Assembly (NCBI GenBank): GCA_027489875.1
Contig: JAIXZE010000436.1
Span: 1-39,470 of the forward strand
From: Verrucomicrobiales bacterium
GTDB lineage: Bacteria > Verrucomicrobiota > Verrucomicrobiia > Limisphaerales > UBA9464
Length of the DNA stretch: 39,470 nucleotides
Direction of reading: 5' to 3'
The notes below the pieces were generated by a model. That model saw only the letters and a list, made by a program, of their open reading frames with translations. It did no database searches and was not told where the DNA came from. Positions 1-8,645 of the stretch are shown here, piece after piece; positions within the stretch are counted from its first letter, which is position 1, and each line of letters begins with the position of its first letter. The translations under genes were made by a program, and so were the position numbers.

Positions 1-6
1 AGCTGC

Positions 7-1422
7 ATGATGGTCGGGAAGTTATCGCGACGTCGGATGCTTCGGGGAACGGGGGTCCTCATGAGCCTGCCATGGCTCGAGGCCATGGGCCCCTTGTCAG
101 CGCTCGCGGCGGACAAACCATCGTCGACAACGCCCCAGCCCCCAGGCCGGCATCCCATCCGATTCGCCGCCCTGTACATGCCCAATGGGGTCAACATCCA
201 CCACTGGACCCCCAAGGGTACCGGGCGTGATTTCGAGCTGTCCTCGATCCTCGAACCACTCGCCCCGCACAAGGAGGACATCCTTGTCCTCTCGCACCTC
301 TGGAATGCCGCGACCAACACCGGGGACGGCCATTACGTAAAGACCGGGGGATGGCTCACCAGCACCACCATCACCCGGACCACCGGCAGCCAACTGTGCG
401 CTGGGAACACCTCCATGGATCAGCTGATCGCCCAGCGCCATGGCAACTTCACCCCGGTTCCTTCCCTAGAGCTCGGCATCGAACCACCCTCGACAGGCGT
501 CGATACCAACGTCGGCTTCACACAGCTTTACGGAGCCCACATTTCGTGGGCCACACCCACGACTCCCCTGCCGAAGGAGGTTCACCCCAAGCTCGCCTTC
601 GACCGGCTCTTCCGCTCGGGCCAGGCCGCCCGCAAGGCCGGTCTCGGCCACGACCAGAGCATCCTCGATCTCGTCGCCGAGGATGCTCGACGGCTCAATG
701 GAAAGATCAGCGGGGCCGATCGCCAGAAGTTGAACGAGTACTTCGAGTCCGTCCGGGCCGTCGAGAAACGCATCGAGTTCGAAACCCGGCGCCAACGGGA
801 GGAAATCCTCACCGATCCACTCGCACGCAAGGAAATCGAACGTCTCGGCGAACGCGTGGATTCCTTCAATCCTTACCGAGATCCCGGCAAGGCTTCCGAA
901 CGCGGCAACCGCCACACCGAACACGTCCGCCTGATGCTCGACATCATGGCGCTGGCGTTCTGGACCGACAGCACTCGGGTCAGCACCTTCATGTTCGGCA
1001 ACGCCGTTTCAGGGCGCGATTTCAGCTTCCTCGATGGGGTCAAGGGCGGGTTCCACGAAACCAGCCATCACGAGAACCTCCCGGAGAAGCTCGAGATGTA
1101 TCGCCGGATCAATCGATGGCATCAGGAGCAGTTCGCCTATTTCCTCTCCCGGTTGAAATCGATCCGCGAAGGCGAAGGCACGCTTCTCGACCACTCCATG
1201 ATCCTGTGCGGCGCAGGCATGCGCGACGGCAACAGCCACAATCCGGAGAACCTCCCACTGATCCTCGCAGGTCGCGCCGGAGGAACCCTGAAGCCAGGCC
1301 GTCACCTTTCGTATGATCTGAAGACGCCGATGGCCAATCTGCACCTCAGCCTCCTCCAACGTGCGGGCGTCGAGGTCCCGAAGTTCGCCGACAGCACAGG
1401 ACCTTTGGGGGACCTCGGCTGA
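7..1422 (+). CDS. DUF1552 family exported protein
   Basis: This 471-residue protein matches the DUF1552 family, which is abundant in Planctomycetota and Verrucomicrobiota. The N-terminus carries a twin-arginine-like segment (SRRRMLRG, residues 7-14) followed by a hydrophobic stretch and an Ala-rich cleavage region near residue 35, so export by Tat is likely. The body holds 'YMPNGVNIHHW', 'GHYVKTGGWLT' and 'CGAGMRDGNSHNPENLP', all typical of the family. In related genomes these proteins usually follow a DUF1588/DUF1592 heme-containing partner; that gene would lie outside the window. The reading frame is open to the window edge, so the start could be slightly upstream; ATG codons at 7 and 10 are both possible. 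The biochemical function of DUF1552 is not known. Confidence 0.9.
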   Translation: MMVGKLSRRRMLRGTGVLMSLPWLEAMGPLSALAADKPSSTTPQPPGRHPIRFAALYMPNGVNIHHWTPKGTGRDFELSSILEPLAPHKEDILVLSHLWNAATNTGDGHYVKTGGWLTSTTITRTTGSQLCAGNTSMDQLIAQRHGNFTPVPSLELGIEPPSTGVDTNVGFTQLYGAHISWATPTTPLPKEVHPKLAFDRLFRSGQAARKAGLGHDQSILDLVAEDARRLNGKISGADRQKLNEYFESVRAVEKRIEFETRRQREEILTDPLARKEIERLGERVDSFNPYRDPGKASERGNRHTEHVRLMLDIMALAFWTDSTRVSTFMFGNAVSGRDFSFLDGVKGGFHETSHHENLPEKLEMYRRINRWHQEQFAYFLSRLKSIREGEGTLLDHSMILCGAGMRDGNSHNPENLPLILAGRAGGTLKPGRHLSYDLKTPMANLHLSLLQRAGVEVPKFADSTGPLGDLG

Positions 1423-1467
1423 TTTGGGGGAAAGGGATCAGCCACATCCGATCGGAGGACCAAGGAG

Positions 1468-1863
1468 TTACCGCGCCTCGGGTTCAGGTTCTTGAACCCT
1501 GACTTCATCCCCAGGCAGCGGATTCCCCGAAATCACATCGGCGGAAATGGTCGTTTCCCGACGGATGAATCCCGCCTTGAGGATGGCGACGGGCTCCGCC
1601 TCCCGGTAACACACCAAACGCTGCCCTGGCGGGGGCGGTTGGTTGAGGCTGTAATCGACAACCACGAAGCGAAGGCCCGCCTGCACCTGCAGCACCCGAC
1701 CAACCGCCCCATCCATGGGCCGGATCGTGACGATAGCGTTGGTACCACCATCCGAGGAGGACACCCCGGGACCACCCGTGGCACACCCCGCCACGAGGGC
1801 CGCTAAACCCAACCCGGCCCACCTCAGCATTCGTCGGAAAACCGGGATGGATCGCCAGTCCAC
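1468..1863 (-). CDS. Small exported lipoprotein, unknown function
   Basis: This 131-residue protein has a signal peptide ending in a lipobox (LVAGC, Cys27), which predicts lipid attachment. The mature part is about 100 residues, with Gly/Ser-rich sequence after the cysteine and a compact beta-rich core; I recognise no family. The chosen start is a GTG lying 3 nt after the stop of the upstream beta-barrel gene, so translational coupling is likely. An ATG at 1830 would give a 16-residue signal peptide and is an equally good alternative. It is the last gene of a three-gene minus-strand cluster with the beta-barrel and the Ig-like protein, so a role at the outer membrane is probable by context only. 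Confidence 0.7.
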   Translation of the reverse strand: MDWRSIPVFRRMLRWAGLGLAALVAGCATGGPGVSSSDGGTNAIVTIRPMDGAVGRVLQVQAGLRFVVVDYSLNQPPPPGQRLVCYREAEPVAILKAGFIRRETTISADVISGNPLPGDEVRVQEPEPEAR

Positions 1864-1866
1864 GAT

Positions 1867-2922
1867 TCAGAAGGAAAGCCGAACCCCGCCGCTCGCCCCG
1901 AAGATCCCACCCATCTCAACCACTGCCTGTCGTCCAAAACCATCAAAGGAGAGATCTTCGTTGTGCTGGAATTCGCCAGCCAGGAACAAGGCAACCCGCC
2001 GATGCAGTTCAAAGTTCACACGGATCTCGGCGTAACCGCCCGGCTGCCAGTCCGACTTGCGCACCGTCTGCGAAAGGGAGGAACCCGGAATGTCCGAACC
2101 CGGAAACGAGGTGTTCTCACGAATCCCAAACTGGGCATCCGGGAGGACCGTGCAGTAACCGAAACTGAGCCCCACGACCCATCGTCGTGAAAGAGGAAGC
2201 TCGAAATAGGGACCAAACTTCAGCGTGTGGAGATCCGCATCCAGGCTGAACTCCGCCATCGAGGTTCCCACACCCTGGATCGTATTGAGCGAAGTCGGAG
2301 CCAAGGGGATCAGCGGGCCCGGTCCATCGAACGTCCCCGCATAGGGAGCCTGCGGAGCCTGGATCACCTGGCCACCGGGTCCAATGAGCGAGTAAGTGCC
2401 CATTGTATAACTGCCGGTACCCGTCACACTGCCGGACCCATTCACGGACAACGAAGCAAACGAGTACCCAGCCTCCAACCCAAACCGGATGTCGCGCCCG
2501 AACACCTCAAACCGCAGTGCTTCGAACCCAGCGCGCAGCTCGCCCCCGAACGTCGAGGCCGATCCTGCATCCACAGAACCCACGCGGGGCTGCTGATCGT
2601 ACCGATAGAGATTCAGCGCTGTCCCCGTCATCGCACTCCCGCCCGGCATGTGCGGTGGAGTCGCTCCGTCGTAACCCCAATTCCAGGTATAGGGTGAGTT
2701 CGTGCTCACGGAACTCAGCACAAACCCATTCGCAAAATTGCCCGCACCACTGGGGAGAGCGGGAGAAACATCGTGAAACCGCACTCCATAGCCTGTGCGG
2801 ACAGTAGCGCCCACACGCGCCCAGATCCCTGGCGTCGGCCGCAGTTCCTGACCGCAGACGGACATCGCAGCCCCCAAGGCTCCAAGCGATGCCACCCCTC
2901 TGATTCCTTTCGTCATCCTCAT
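1867..2922 (-). CDS. Outer-membrane beta-barrel protein
   Basis: This protein of about 351 residues starts at the ATG at 2922, giving a clean signal peptide (MRMTKGIRG, a hydrophobic core, then CGQ). The in-frame TTG at 2955 would place charged residues before the signal peptide and is less likely. The mature region has alternating hydrophobic and polar residues and many Gly/Tyr/aromatic pairs ('WNWGYDG', 'LKFGPYFELPLSRRWVVGLSFGY'). It ends in 'GGVRLSF', the terminal Phe recognised by the BAM complex. This supports an outer-membrane barrel, but substrate and family are unknown. It lies between an Ig-like secreted protein and a lipoprotein in the same orientation. Confidence 0.75.
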   Translation of the reverse strand: MRMTKGIRGVASLGALGAAMSVCGQELRPTPGIWARVGATVRTGYGVRFHDVSPALPSGAGNFANGFVLSSVSTNSPYTWNWGYDGATPPHMPGGSAMTGTALNLYRYDQQPRVGSVDAGSASTFGGELRAGFEALRFEVFGRDIRFGLEAGYSFASLSVNGSGSVTGTGSYTMGTYSLIGPGGQVIQAPQAPYAGTFDGPGPLIPLAPTSLNTIQGVGTSMAEFSLDADLHTLKFGPYFELPLSRRWVVGLSFGYCTVLPDAQFGIRENTSFPGSDIPGSSLSQTVRKSDWQPGGYAEIRVNFELHRRVALFLAGEFQHNEDLSFDGFGRQAVVEMGGIFGASGGVRLSF

Positions 2923-2967
2923 GTAAAAGTCTGATTTCGTGATCCCCGTTCCCAAAGCCCACGGACT

Positions 2968-4392
2968 TCAGCGCCCAAGGATGACTCGATAGAACCGGGC
3001 CCCCTGAACGGGAGCCGAATCCGTCTTCGGCGCGCCAGCATCAATCCATTGAACCCGGGAGCCAGTTCCAGGAATGGCTGGCCGGGCAGTACGGATCTTG
3101 GAGGGATCCTGGGTAAATGCCTCAACGGACGGGGCGTACTGCACGAAATAGTTACGCCCCGCATCGGTCGGAAACTCGATGAGGAAGGCAGAGCCGCCAA
3201 ATGCTGCGTCCGTCAGGAATTGAACACGGTCTACCTCCAGCGTCCGGCTGGCAATGGAAGGCCCCGCAATCGTTGCGACCTCATCCGAGGCAAAGATCGG
3301 CGTCGGCACCGTCTTCAGGTCGGCGACGTAGTATTCCAACCCCAGCGGCCGTGCCTCGCCGGGCGACAGATCGGCCGAGTAAACCAGCCAGGCTCCGCTC
3401 GCATCCTTCCCCAATGAGTTGTAGACCCGGATGGGAACCCCAAGGGAATCATTGGTCAGCCCGGAGACAGTCACGCGCACCTGGGCCTGCGTCACCACGC
3501 CGGGATTACCCACTTCGATCCGCTGCAGGAACAATCCAGACTGGCCGTTCAACACCGGAGAACCCAAGGACCGGACGACGGGTCCAATCAGATCCAGGGC
3601 AGGCACTGTATTCGTGCCGGAAAGCGACCCAACCTCCAGCGCGAGGGGCGAATTGGTGAAGTGCAGGCCGCCGGAATACGTTCCCGCGCCGGCCGGAACA
3701 TCGAAGACAACACGTCCCAACGCATTCGCTCCCGGACTCAGTGCCAATGTGACCGGCAGAACCACCTCCACCCCAAGCCGCCCAGGGATCGTGGCATCGG
3801 TGCGGACCGACGTGGAGACGTCTCCCTCCCCGGTCAACCCAGCTCCGCGGACCCCGTTGTTGACTCCAGAACCCATGCCGGTTTCGAGGATGAACCGCGG
3901 ATTCAGGAGCGCGTTGGTATGGAACGCGACAGAGAACAGCACCCGGGTCTCGCCGCCGTAGGCCAACAACTGGACCGGAACTTCAGGAGCGTTCCCAGGC
4001 ACAAACGTGCCGAACCTCAGCGTCGGATAAGGCCGAGGGAGCACCGTCAGCAACGCCCCTTCGCTGGCGGTCGAACCGGCGGAATCCGTGAGGGCCACCG
4101 AATACGTCCCTCCCTGGGTGGAAACCAGATTGGTCAGGACCAAGGTCGAATTCGTAGCCGAGGCGATATCGTTGCCCCCCAAACGCCACTGATAGCGGAG
4201 TCCACCCACTCCCGAACCAGCCACAGTGAAGGTCGCCGTCTGCGTTTCATAAGCCGACACGGCTGCTGGCTGCCGGGTGATCACGGGTGCCCCCTCCAGC
4301 GATCCGCTTACGAGGACTGAGAGGCAGATCGCCGCCATCCAGCCGCACTGGCCAGTGGTGAAACGGGGCATCTTGCAGAAATGAGCGCGCAT
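2968..4392 (-). CDS. Secreted protein with an Ig-like domain
   Basis: This 474-residue protein has an N-terminal signal sequence (about residues 12-35). An immunoglobulin-like domain follows (about 37-118), shown by 'TRQPAAVSAYETQTATF', 'LRYQWRLGG' and 'GGTYSVALTDSAGS', the classic W, Y and D positions. Such domains are very common in secreted Verrucomicrobiota proteins and mediate adhesion or spacing between modules. The rest is beta-rich, with 'FPTDAGRNYFVQYAP' near the C-terminus, a pattern found in exported proteins of this phylum. No catalytic motif is visible. It is the first gene of a minus-strand group with a beta-barrel and a lipoprotein. Confidence 0.75.
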   Translation of the reverse strand: MRAHFCKMPRFTTGQCGWMAAICLSVLVSGSLEGAPVITRQPAAVSAYETQTATFTVAGSGVGGLRYQWRLGGNDIASATNSTLVLTNLVSTQGGTYSVALTDSAGSTASEGALLTVLPRPYPTLRFGTFVPGNAPEVPVQLLAYGGETRVLFSVAFHTNALLNPRFILETGMGSGVNNGVRGAGLTGEGDVSTSVRTDATIPGRLGVEVVLPVTLALSPGANALGRVVFDVPAGAGTYSGGLHFTNSPLALEVGSLSGTNTVPALDLIGPVVRSLGSPVLNGQSGLFLQRIEVGNPGVVTQAQVRVTVSGLTNDSLGVPIRVYNSLGKDASGAWLVYSADLSPGEARPLGLEYYVADLKTVPTPIFASDEVATIAGPSIASRTLEVDRVQFLTDAAFGGSAFLIEFPTDAGRNYFVQYAPSVEAFTQDPSKIRTARPAIPGTGSRVQWIDAGAPKTDSAPVQGARFYRVILGR

Positions 4393-4452
4393 CGGTCAGG
4401 TGGGATGGAACCGGGCAGGATCGCAAAAGGACAGCCCAAAGCCGCTCCAAGG

Positions 4453-5748
4453 TCAGGCGATCGTCCCGGGCGGGATGACACCGTTCTTCGGAACGATCAG
4501 GATCCCGTCCCGAATGTAGTAGAGCGGATGATCAACATTCTCGCCCTTACCCGCGGGAGAAAGCACACACCCCTCCCCAATCCGGGCGTTCTTGTCGATG
4601 ATCGCATTCTCGATCCGGGTGCCACGGCCCACGCCAACCGGGATCCCAAGATTCTCCGGCCTCGATTGCCGGGAAGGAGTGTCAAAATAATCCGCCCCCA
4701 TCATGACCACGCGGTTCAGCGAGCACCCTTCCTGCAGCATCGATCGAACCCCGATGACCGAATGTTGGACCCGTGCATTGTTGATGATGCAACCGTCAGC
4801 AACCACTGCATGGTCAATGGCAGCCCCATTCAATTTCGACGCCGGCAGGAACCGGGGACGCGTGAACACCGGCGGGGTGAAGAAATTGAACTTCGGCTGG
4901 TCTGCCGCCTGATCCAGGTTCGCTTCAAAGAAACTGCGGATCGTTCCAATGTCCTCCCAGTAACCCTGGAAAACGTACGAAAACACCCGATGGCTACTGA
5001 TCGCGCCGGGGATGATGTGCTTCCCGAAATCCGTGAGGTTGTTGTTCAACAACTCAAACAGCACCTCCCGGTTGAAAACGTAAATCCCCATCGACGCCAG
5101 ATAGAGATCCTCCGAATTCGTGATCCCAAGCGGGCCGTATTGCGCACGGTCCAATTGAAGGGAATCCAGCACCGCTGGGTCCTTGGGTTTCTCCACAAAC
5201 CGGGTGATCCGGTTTTCCCCGTTCATCTGGAGGATCCCCAGTGAAGTCGCCTCCTTGGCCGGAACCGGCAGGGTGGCGATGGTCAGATCTGCCGACTTCT
5301 CCACATGCGCCCTGACGATATCGCTAAAGTCCATCTGGTACAGCTGATCCCCCGACAGGATCAGCGCGTACGCAAAATCATTGTTCCGGAAGTGCACCAG
5401 GTTCTTCCGGACCGCGTCCGCGGTTCCCTGATACCACGATGTGTTCGAGAAGGTCTGCTCCGCTGCCAGAATCTCGACAAAACCACCGTTGAAGTGATCG
5501 AACTTGAAGCTCTGGGAGATGTGACGATGCAGCGACGCTGAATTGAACTGCGTCAGCAGGTACATCCGGGTAATGCCGGAATTGATGCAGTTGGAGATCG
5601 GGATATCCACCAACCGATACTTGCCGGCAAGCGGCGTTGCCGGTTTGGAACGTTCACGGGTCAGCGGAAACAGGCGCGTCCCCTGGCCTCCTCCCATGAT
5701 GATGCCGAGAGTCTGCTGGGCGAGGTACGATGATCGATTCGGAGACAT
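4453..5748 (-). CDS. glgC: Glucose-1-phosphate adenylyltransferase
   Basis: GlgC makes ADP-glucose from glucose-1-phosphate and ATP, the committed step of bacterial glycogen synthesis in the cytoplasm. The protein has the nucleotidyltransferase signature 'MGGGQGTRLFPLT' followed by 'RSKPATPLAGKYRLVDIP', then 'LSGDQLYQMD' around the metal/nucleotide site and 'FVEKP'. The C-terminal third shows the left-handed beta-helix repeats of the allosteric domain ('IDHAVVADGCIINNARV'). I choose the ATG at 5748, giving 431 residues, the usual family length; a GTG at 5793 would add 15 residues that do not resemble GlgC. No other glycogen genes flank it, so it appears to be a single-gene unit divergent from the glycosyltransferases. 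Confidence 0.95.
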   Translation of the reverse strand: MSPNRSSYLAQQTLGIIMGGGQGTRLFPLTRERSKPATPLAGKYRLVDIPISNCINSGITRMYLLTQFNSASLHRHISQSFKFDHFNGGFVEILAAEQTFSNTSWYQGTADAVRKNLVHFRNNDFAYALILSGDQLYQMDFSDIVRAHVEKSADLTIATLPVPAKEATSLGILQMNGENRITRFVEKPKDPAVLDSLQLDRAQYGPLGITNSEDLYLASMGIYVFNREVLFELLNNNLTDFGKHIIPGAISSHRVFSYVFQGYWEDIGTIRSFFEANLDQAADQPKFNFFTPPVFTRPRFLPASKLNGAAIDHAVVADGCIINNARVQHSVIGVRSMLQEGCSLNRVVMMGADYFDTPSRQSRPENLGIPVGVGRGTRIENAIIDKNARIGEGCVLSPAGKGENVDHPLYYIRDGILIVPKNGVIPPGTIA

Positions 5749-5953
5749 AACGTGAGCGTGTGCACCGATTTCTACGCCTCTCATGGCGTCCACTCAAGCC
5801 CCAGCCTTGATTCTGTCGTGTCCGCGAACGTCAACAGGCACTGCTCCACTTCAGCCGCGTCTTTCGGAACGGCAGCATTGCCTCTCACACGGCACGTCCT
5901 CCAACCTCTCCCCCAATGCAAGCTGTGGCAGGGACAACTCCCATCCTGACTTC

Positions 5954-7063
5954 ATGAAGGTTGCGTTCGTCGTTCACGACTTTGACGCCAATTACGGACA
6001 GGGACGCTACGGCGTCGAACTGGCCAGGCGATTGGCCAGCCGGTGCGATTTCACCGTGTATTCCAACACATTCAACGCCCCGGGGCTCCAGAATGTCCGT
6101 TGGAAAAGGATCCCTGCCTACCGGTGGAACGTGGTCACATCCGTCTTCAGCTTCCTACCGGCCGCCGAGTGGATCATTCGCAGAGACAAACCAGACATCA
6201 TCCACGCTCAAGGCCTCACCTGTTGGAGTGCCGACGTCATTACCGGACACATCTGCAATGCGGCGCGGGCGCGATCCCTTGCTACCCACCGACGGCGCTC
6301 AAAATGGTTCATCCAGTTGATGTCGCCCATCGAACGCCTCTTTTACAGGCAACGCAGGGCCTCTCACCTCATTGGAATCTCGCATTGCCTCGCCAATGAG
6401 ATCCGCCGGGATTACGGATGGAACAAGGACGTGTCGGTCCTCCACCACGGCACCAATACCGAACAATTCCGTCCTCCTTCCTCCCCCGCCGAGAAGGCAG
6501 AGCTCAAAGCTCGATTCCACCTTCCGCCGGGTTTCTGGCACTGGCTGTTCATGGGCGAGGCAGTCAAAGGACTGCGTCAGGCCATCGAGTGCCTCAATCA
6601 GGTTCCCTCCGGCTTCCTGCTCGTTGTTTCCCGCTCCGACACCACTCCGTACAAGAATCTGGCGCGGCAACTGGGGGTCCTGGACCGCATTCGGTTCTGG
6701 GGTTACGAACCCAATCCCGAACTGGCATTCCGGGCGGCCGATCTCTTTCTTTACCCCAGCGACTACGACCCTTTCGGAATGGTCGGAGCCGAAGCCATGG
6801 CGTCAGGACTCCCGGTCATCATCGGCTCCACCACAGGCGTCGCGGAACTGATCACGCACGGTGTGGACGGCCTGCTCTGTGAGCCCACAGTCCAATCTTC
6901 GATCCTGGATCAAGTTCAGGTTCTGGAAAGGGATCCAACCCTCGCCTCCCGATTCGGCATCGCGGCCAGGAAAACCATCCTCAACACGTCGTGGGACAAG
7001 AACGCCGAAGAGGTTTTCAAGATCTTCGAATCCGTTCTGGCCCACCGCGCCAATGCCAGATGA
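5954..7063 (+). CDS. Glycosyltransferase family 4 protein
   Basis: This 369-residue protein has the GT-B architecture of family 4 glycosyltransferases. The N-terminal acceptor domain starts 'MKVAFVVHDFDANYGQGRYG', with the Gly-rich loop near residues 14-18. The C-terminal donor domain has 'LFLYPSDYDPFGMVGAEAMASG', containing the EX7E-type motif that binds the nucleotide sugar. The ATG at 5954 is chosen because it begins the Rossmann beta strand directly; longer in-frame starts read through sequence without family similarity. The stop overlaps the next gene's start (ATGA at 7060), so the two glycosyltransferases are translationally coupled. The likely role is synthesis of a cell-surface glycan; donor and acceptor cannot be read from sequence. 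Confidence 0.88.
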   Translation: MKVAFVVHDFDANYGQGRYGVELARRLASRCDFTVYSNTFNAPGLQNVRWKRIPAYRWNVVTSVFSFLPAAEWIIRRDKPDIIHAQGLTCWSADVITGHICNAARARSLATHRRRSKWFIQLMSPIERLFYRQRRASHLIGISHCLANEIRRDYGWNKDVSVLHHGTNTEQFRPPSSPAEKAELKARFHLPPGFWHWLFMGEAVKGLRQAIECLNQVPSGFLLVVSRSDTTPYKNLARQLGVLDRIRFWGYEPNPELAFRAADLFLYPSDYDPFGMVGAEAMASGLPVIIGSTTGVAELITHGVDGLLCEPTVQSSILDQVQVLERDPTLASRFGIAARKTILNTSWDKNAEEVFKIFESVLAHRANAR

Positions 7064-8178
7064 ACCGTCCCGCCGTCACATTTCTGGTGCACGGGGGCTC
7101 TGACAGCATCGAGGCAGTCCGCCTCCGCGGGCTCAGCCAGAGGGTTCCCTCCAACGCCCTCCAATTCCTCTTTCGAACAAAGGACAAACGCGAAACCTGG
7201 TCCTCTTGGTCACGAGAGATCCGGACAAACCGACCCGATTTGATCTACGTCCTGAACACCGCCATGCCGGGCGCTCCAATCGCCGCTTGGAACCAGGTGT
7301 TTCGAGGCATCCCCTACATCCTCGACACAGGGGATGTCATCTTCGAGATGGCCCGCCGATCCGGCATCGGCGCAGGTTGGCGACTGCCCATTCTCTGGGC
7401 CGTGGAGCAACTTGCCTGGCGTCGCGCCCACCGCATCGTGGTCCGCGGAACCCGCCACAAAGAGTATCTCGAACAAAGAGGGTTCCCCGCCGCTCTGGTG
7501 CGTGATGGATACGCCAGCCAGCAGCATGTTGCGGCGGAGCGGATCTCCGATCTCCGGACAAAACTGGGTCTTCAGGGAAAATTGGTCGTTGGCTTGATGG
7601 GATCGCTGGTCTGGAGCCCGCGGCTGCAGATCTGCTACGGCTGGGACCTGATTCGCGCACTGCCATCGTTGACCGATCTGCCCATCGCCGTGGTGATCAT
7701 CGGGGACGGAAACGGACGAGCATGGCTCGAATCGGAGGCCAACCGCCTCGGCGTAGGAAATCTCATCACCTTCACCGGAAGGATTCCCTATGCGGAAGTT
7801 CCAGCCTACATGCGCCTTCTGGACGTCGCCCTTTCGACCCAGACCAACAACCTACCCGGACAGGTTCGCACCACCGGCAAAGTCCCCGAGTACATGGCCG
7901 CCGGATGTTTCATTCTCGCCAGCAAGGTTGGGGAAGCAGAACTCCTCCTGCCGCCGGAAATGGTGATTCCTTTCAATGGCGAAGTGGATCCTGACTATCC
8001 TGCACGGCTGGCAAGCCGCATCCGGGAAGTCTTGGCCAAACCAGAAATGCTGGCGCTTCGAAAAACCCTTCCGGAAATCGCGGCACGGACCTGCTCCTAC
8101 GAGGTATTGAGCCGAGAGTGGCTCAGTGTGATCAACCGATCACTCGAGGAGCTTGGCAAGCCCATGTTGCCTGCCTGA
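7060..8178 (+). CDS. Glycosyltransferase, GT4-like
   Basis: This 372-residue GT-B fold glycosyltransferase starts at the ATG of the ATGA overlap with the preceding GT4 gene. The donor-binding half includes 'VVGLMGSLVWSPR', 'VVIIGDGNG' and 'VPEYMAAGCFILASKVGEAE', the last holding the nucleotide-sugar binding acidic residues. The N-terminal half ('TFLVHGGSDSIEAVRLRG') is divergent from well-known subfamilies, so I do not name a product. The pair 5954-8178 probably adds consecutive sugars to the same polysaccharide or lipid-linked precursor, consistent with the export cassette just downstream on the opposite strand. Confidence 0.82.
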   Translation: MNRPAVTFLVHGGSDSIEAVRLRGLSQRVPSNALQFLFRTKDKRETWSSWSREIRTNRPDLIYVLNTAMPGAPIAAWNQVFRGIPYILDTGDVIFEMARRSGIGAGWRLPILWAVEQLAWRRAHRIVVRGTRHKEYLEQRGFPAALVRDGYASQQHVAAERISDLRTKLGLQGKLVVGLMGSLVWSPRLQICYGWDLIRALPSLTDLPIAVVIIGDGNGRAWLESEANRLGVGNLITFTGRIPYAEVPAYMRLLDVALSTQTNNLPGQVRTTGKVPEYMAAGCFILASKVGEAELLLPPEMVIPFNGEVDPDYPARLASRIREVLAKPEMLALRKTLPEIAARTCSYEVLSREWLSVINRSLEELGKPMLPA

Positions 8179-8197
8179 ACGCCTTCCGCCGCGAGGC

Positions 8198-8587
8198 CTA
8201 GCGACCGACCCACCACATCGCCCAAACCTGCACGCCCAGCAAAGCGCCGAACACGCACCAAAAAAGGACTTCCCTCCAAACCAAGCTCCCATGTCTCGAG
8301 GGTTGAATCCCCAACTGGACGCGAACCCCACCAACCTCAAGGATCAATCCGTCACGGACCTTCACATCGCGTATCGGATGGGAGTCAACGCAGATCCTCG
8401 CCTCGCCCAGAACCCGAACAACCGGCGTGCCTGCCTCGTCCAGCAACACTTCGAAGTGCTCATCCCAAACACCCGCACCCCGGAAGGAAGCATCCAGCCC
8501 GACGGACTTCCCAAATCGGGAGGGCATCGATGCCACAGAAAGACGACGGCCCGAATCCGGACCACTCAGGATCAAGAGATCGATCAT
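8198..8587 (-). CDS. FHA-like domain protein with C-terminal membrane anchor
   Basis: This 129-residue protein starts 'MIDLLILSGPDSGRRLSV', the usual opening of a forkhead-associated (FHA) domain. It continues with 'SRFGKSVGLDASF', then 'HFEVLLDE' and 'LILEVGGVRVQLG', where FHA proteins have the GR, SxxH and 'DGDxIxlG' positions. The phosphothreonine-binding Arg/Ser/His pattern is degenerate, so ligand binding is uncertain. The last 25 residues form a Trp-rich transmembrane helix, placing the domain in the cytoplasm if the tail is C-in-type anchored. It lies after the terminator that ends the exopolysaccharide cassette, so it is probably expressed separately or by readthrough. Assignment as FHA is from pattern only. 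Confidence 0.55.
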   Translation of the reverse strand: MIDLLILSGPDSGRRLSVASMPSRFGKSVGLDASFRGAGVWDEHFEVLLDEAGTPVVRVLGEARICVDSHPIRDVKVRDGLILEVGGVRVQLGIQPSRHGSLVWREVLFWCVFGALLGVQVWAMWWVGR

Positions 8588-8613
8588 CCGCTGTAGGATT
8601 CAGGGGACGGAAA

Positions 8614-8640
8614 CAAAAAACCCACGGCCAAGCCGTGGGG
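8614..8640 (-). terminator. Rho-independent terminator of the exopolysaccharide cassette
   Basis: A perfect 8-bp stem (CCCACGGC / GCCGTGGG, 8621-8639) with a 3-nt loop is followed on the minus strand by a T6 run (8615-8620). It lies a few bases after the stop of the OPX lipoprotein gene at 8646, so it ends that operon and separates it from the FHA-like gene. Confidence 0.9.
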
Positions 8641-8645
8641 TGACA

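Noticed and set aside
351..1316. 321-codon frame overlapping the DUF1552 gene on the same strand
   Set aside because: Pro/Arg/His-rich frame-shifted shadow of DUF1552 without any recognisable motif.
5749..5953. Search for promoter or leader elements between glgC and the GT4 gene
   Set aside because: No -35/-10 pair of acceptable spacing and no hairpin; I see nothing to annotate in these 205 nt.
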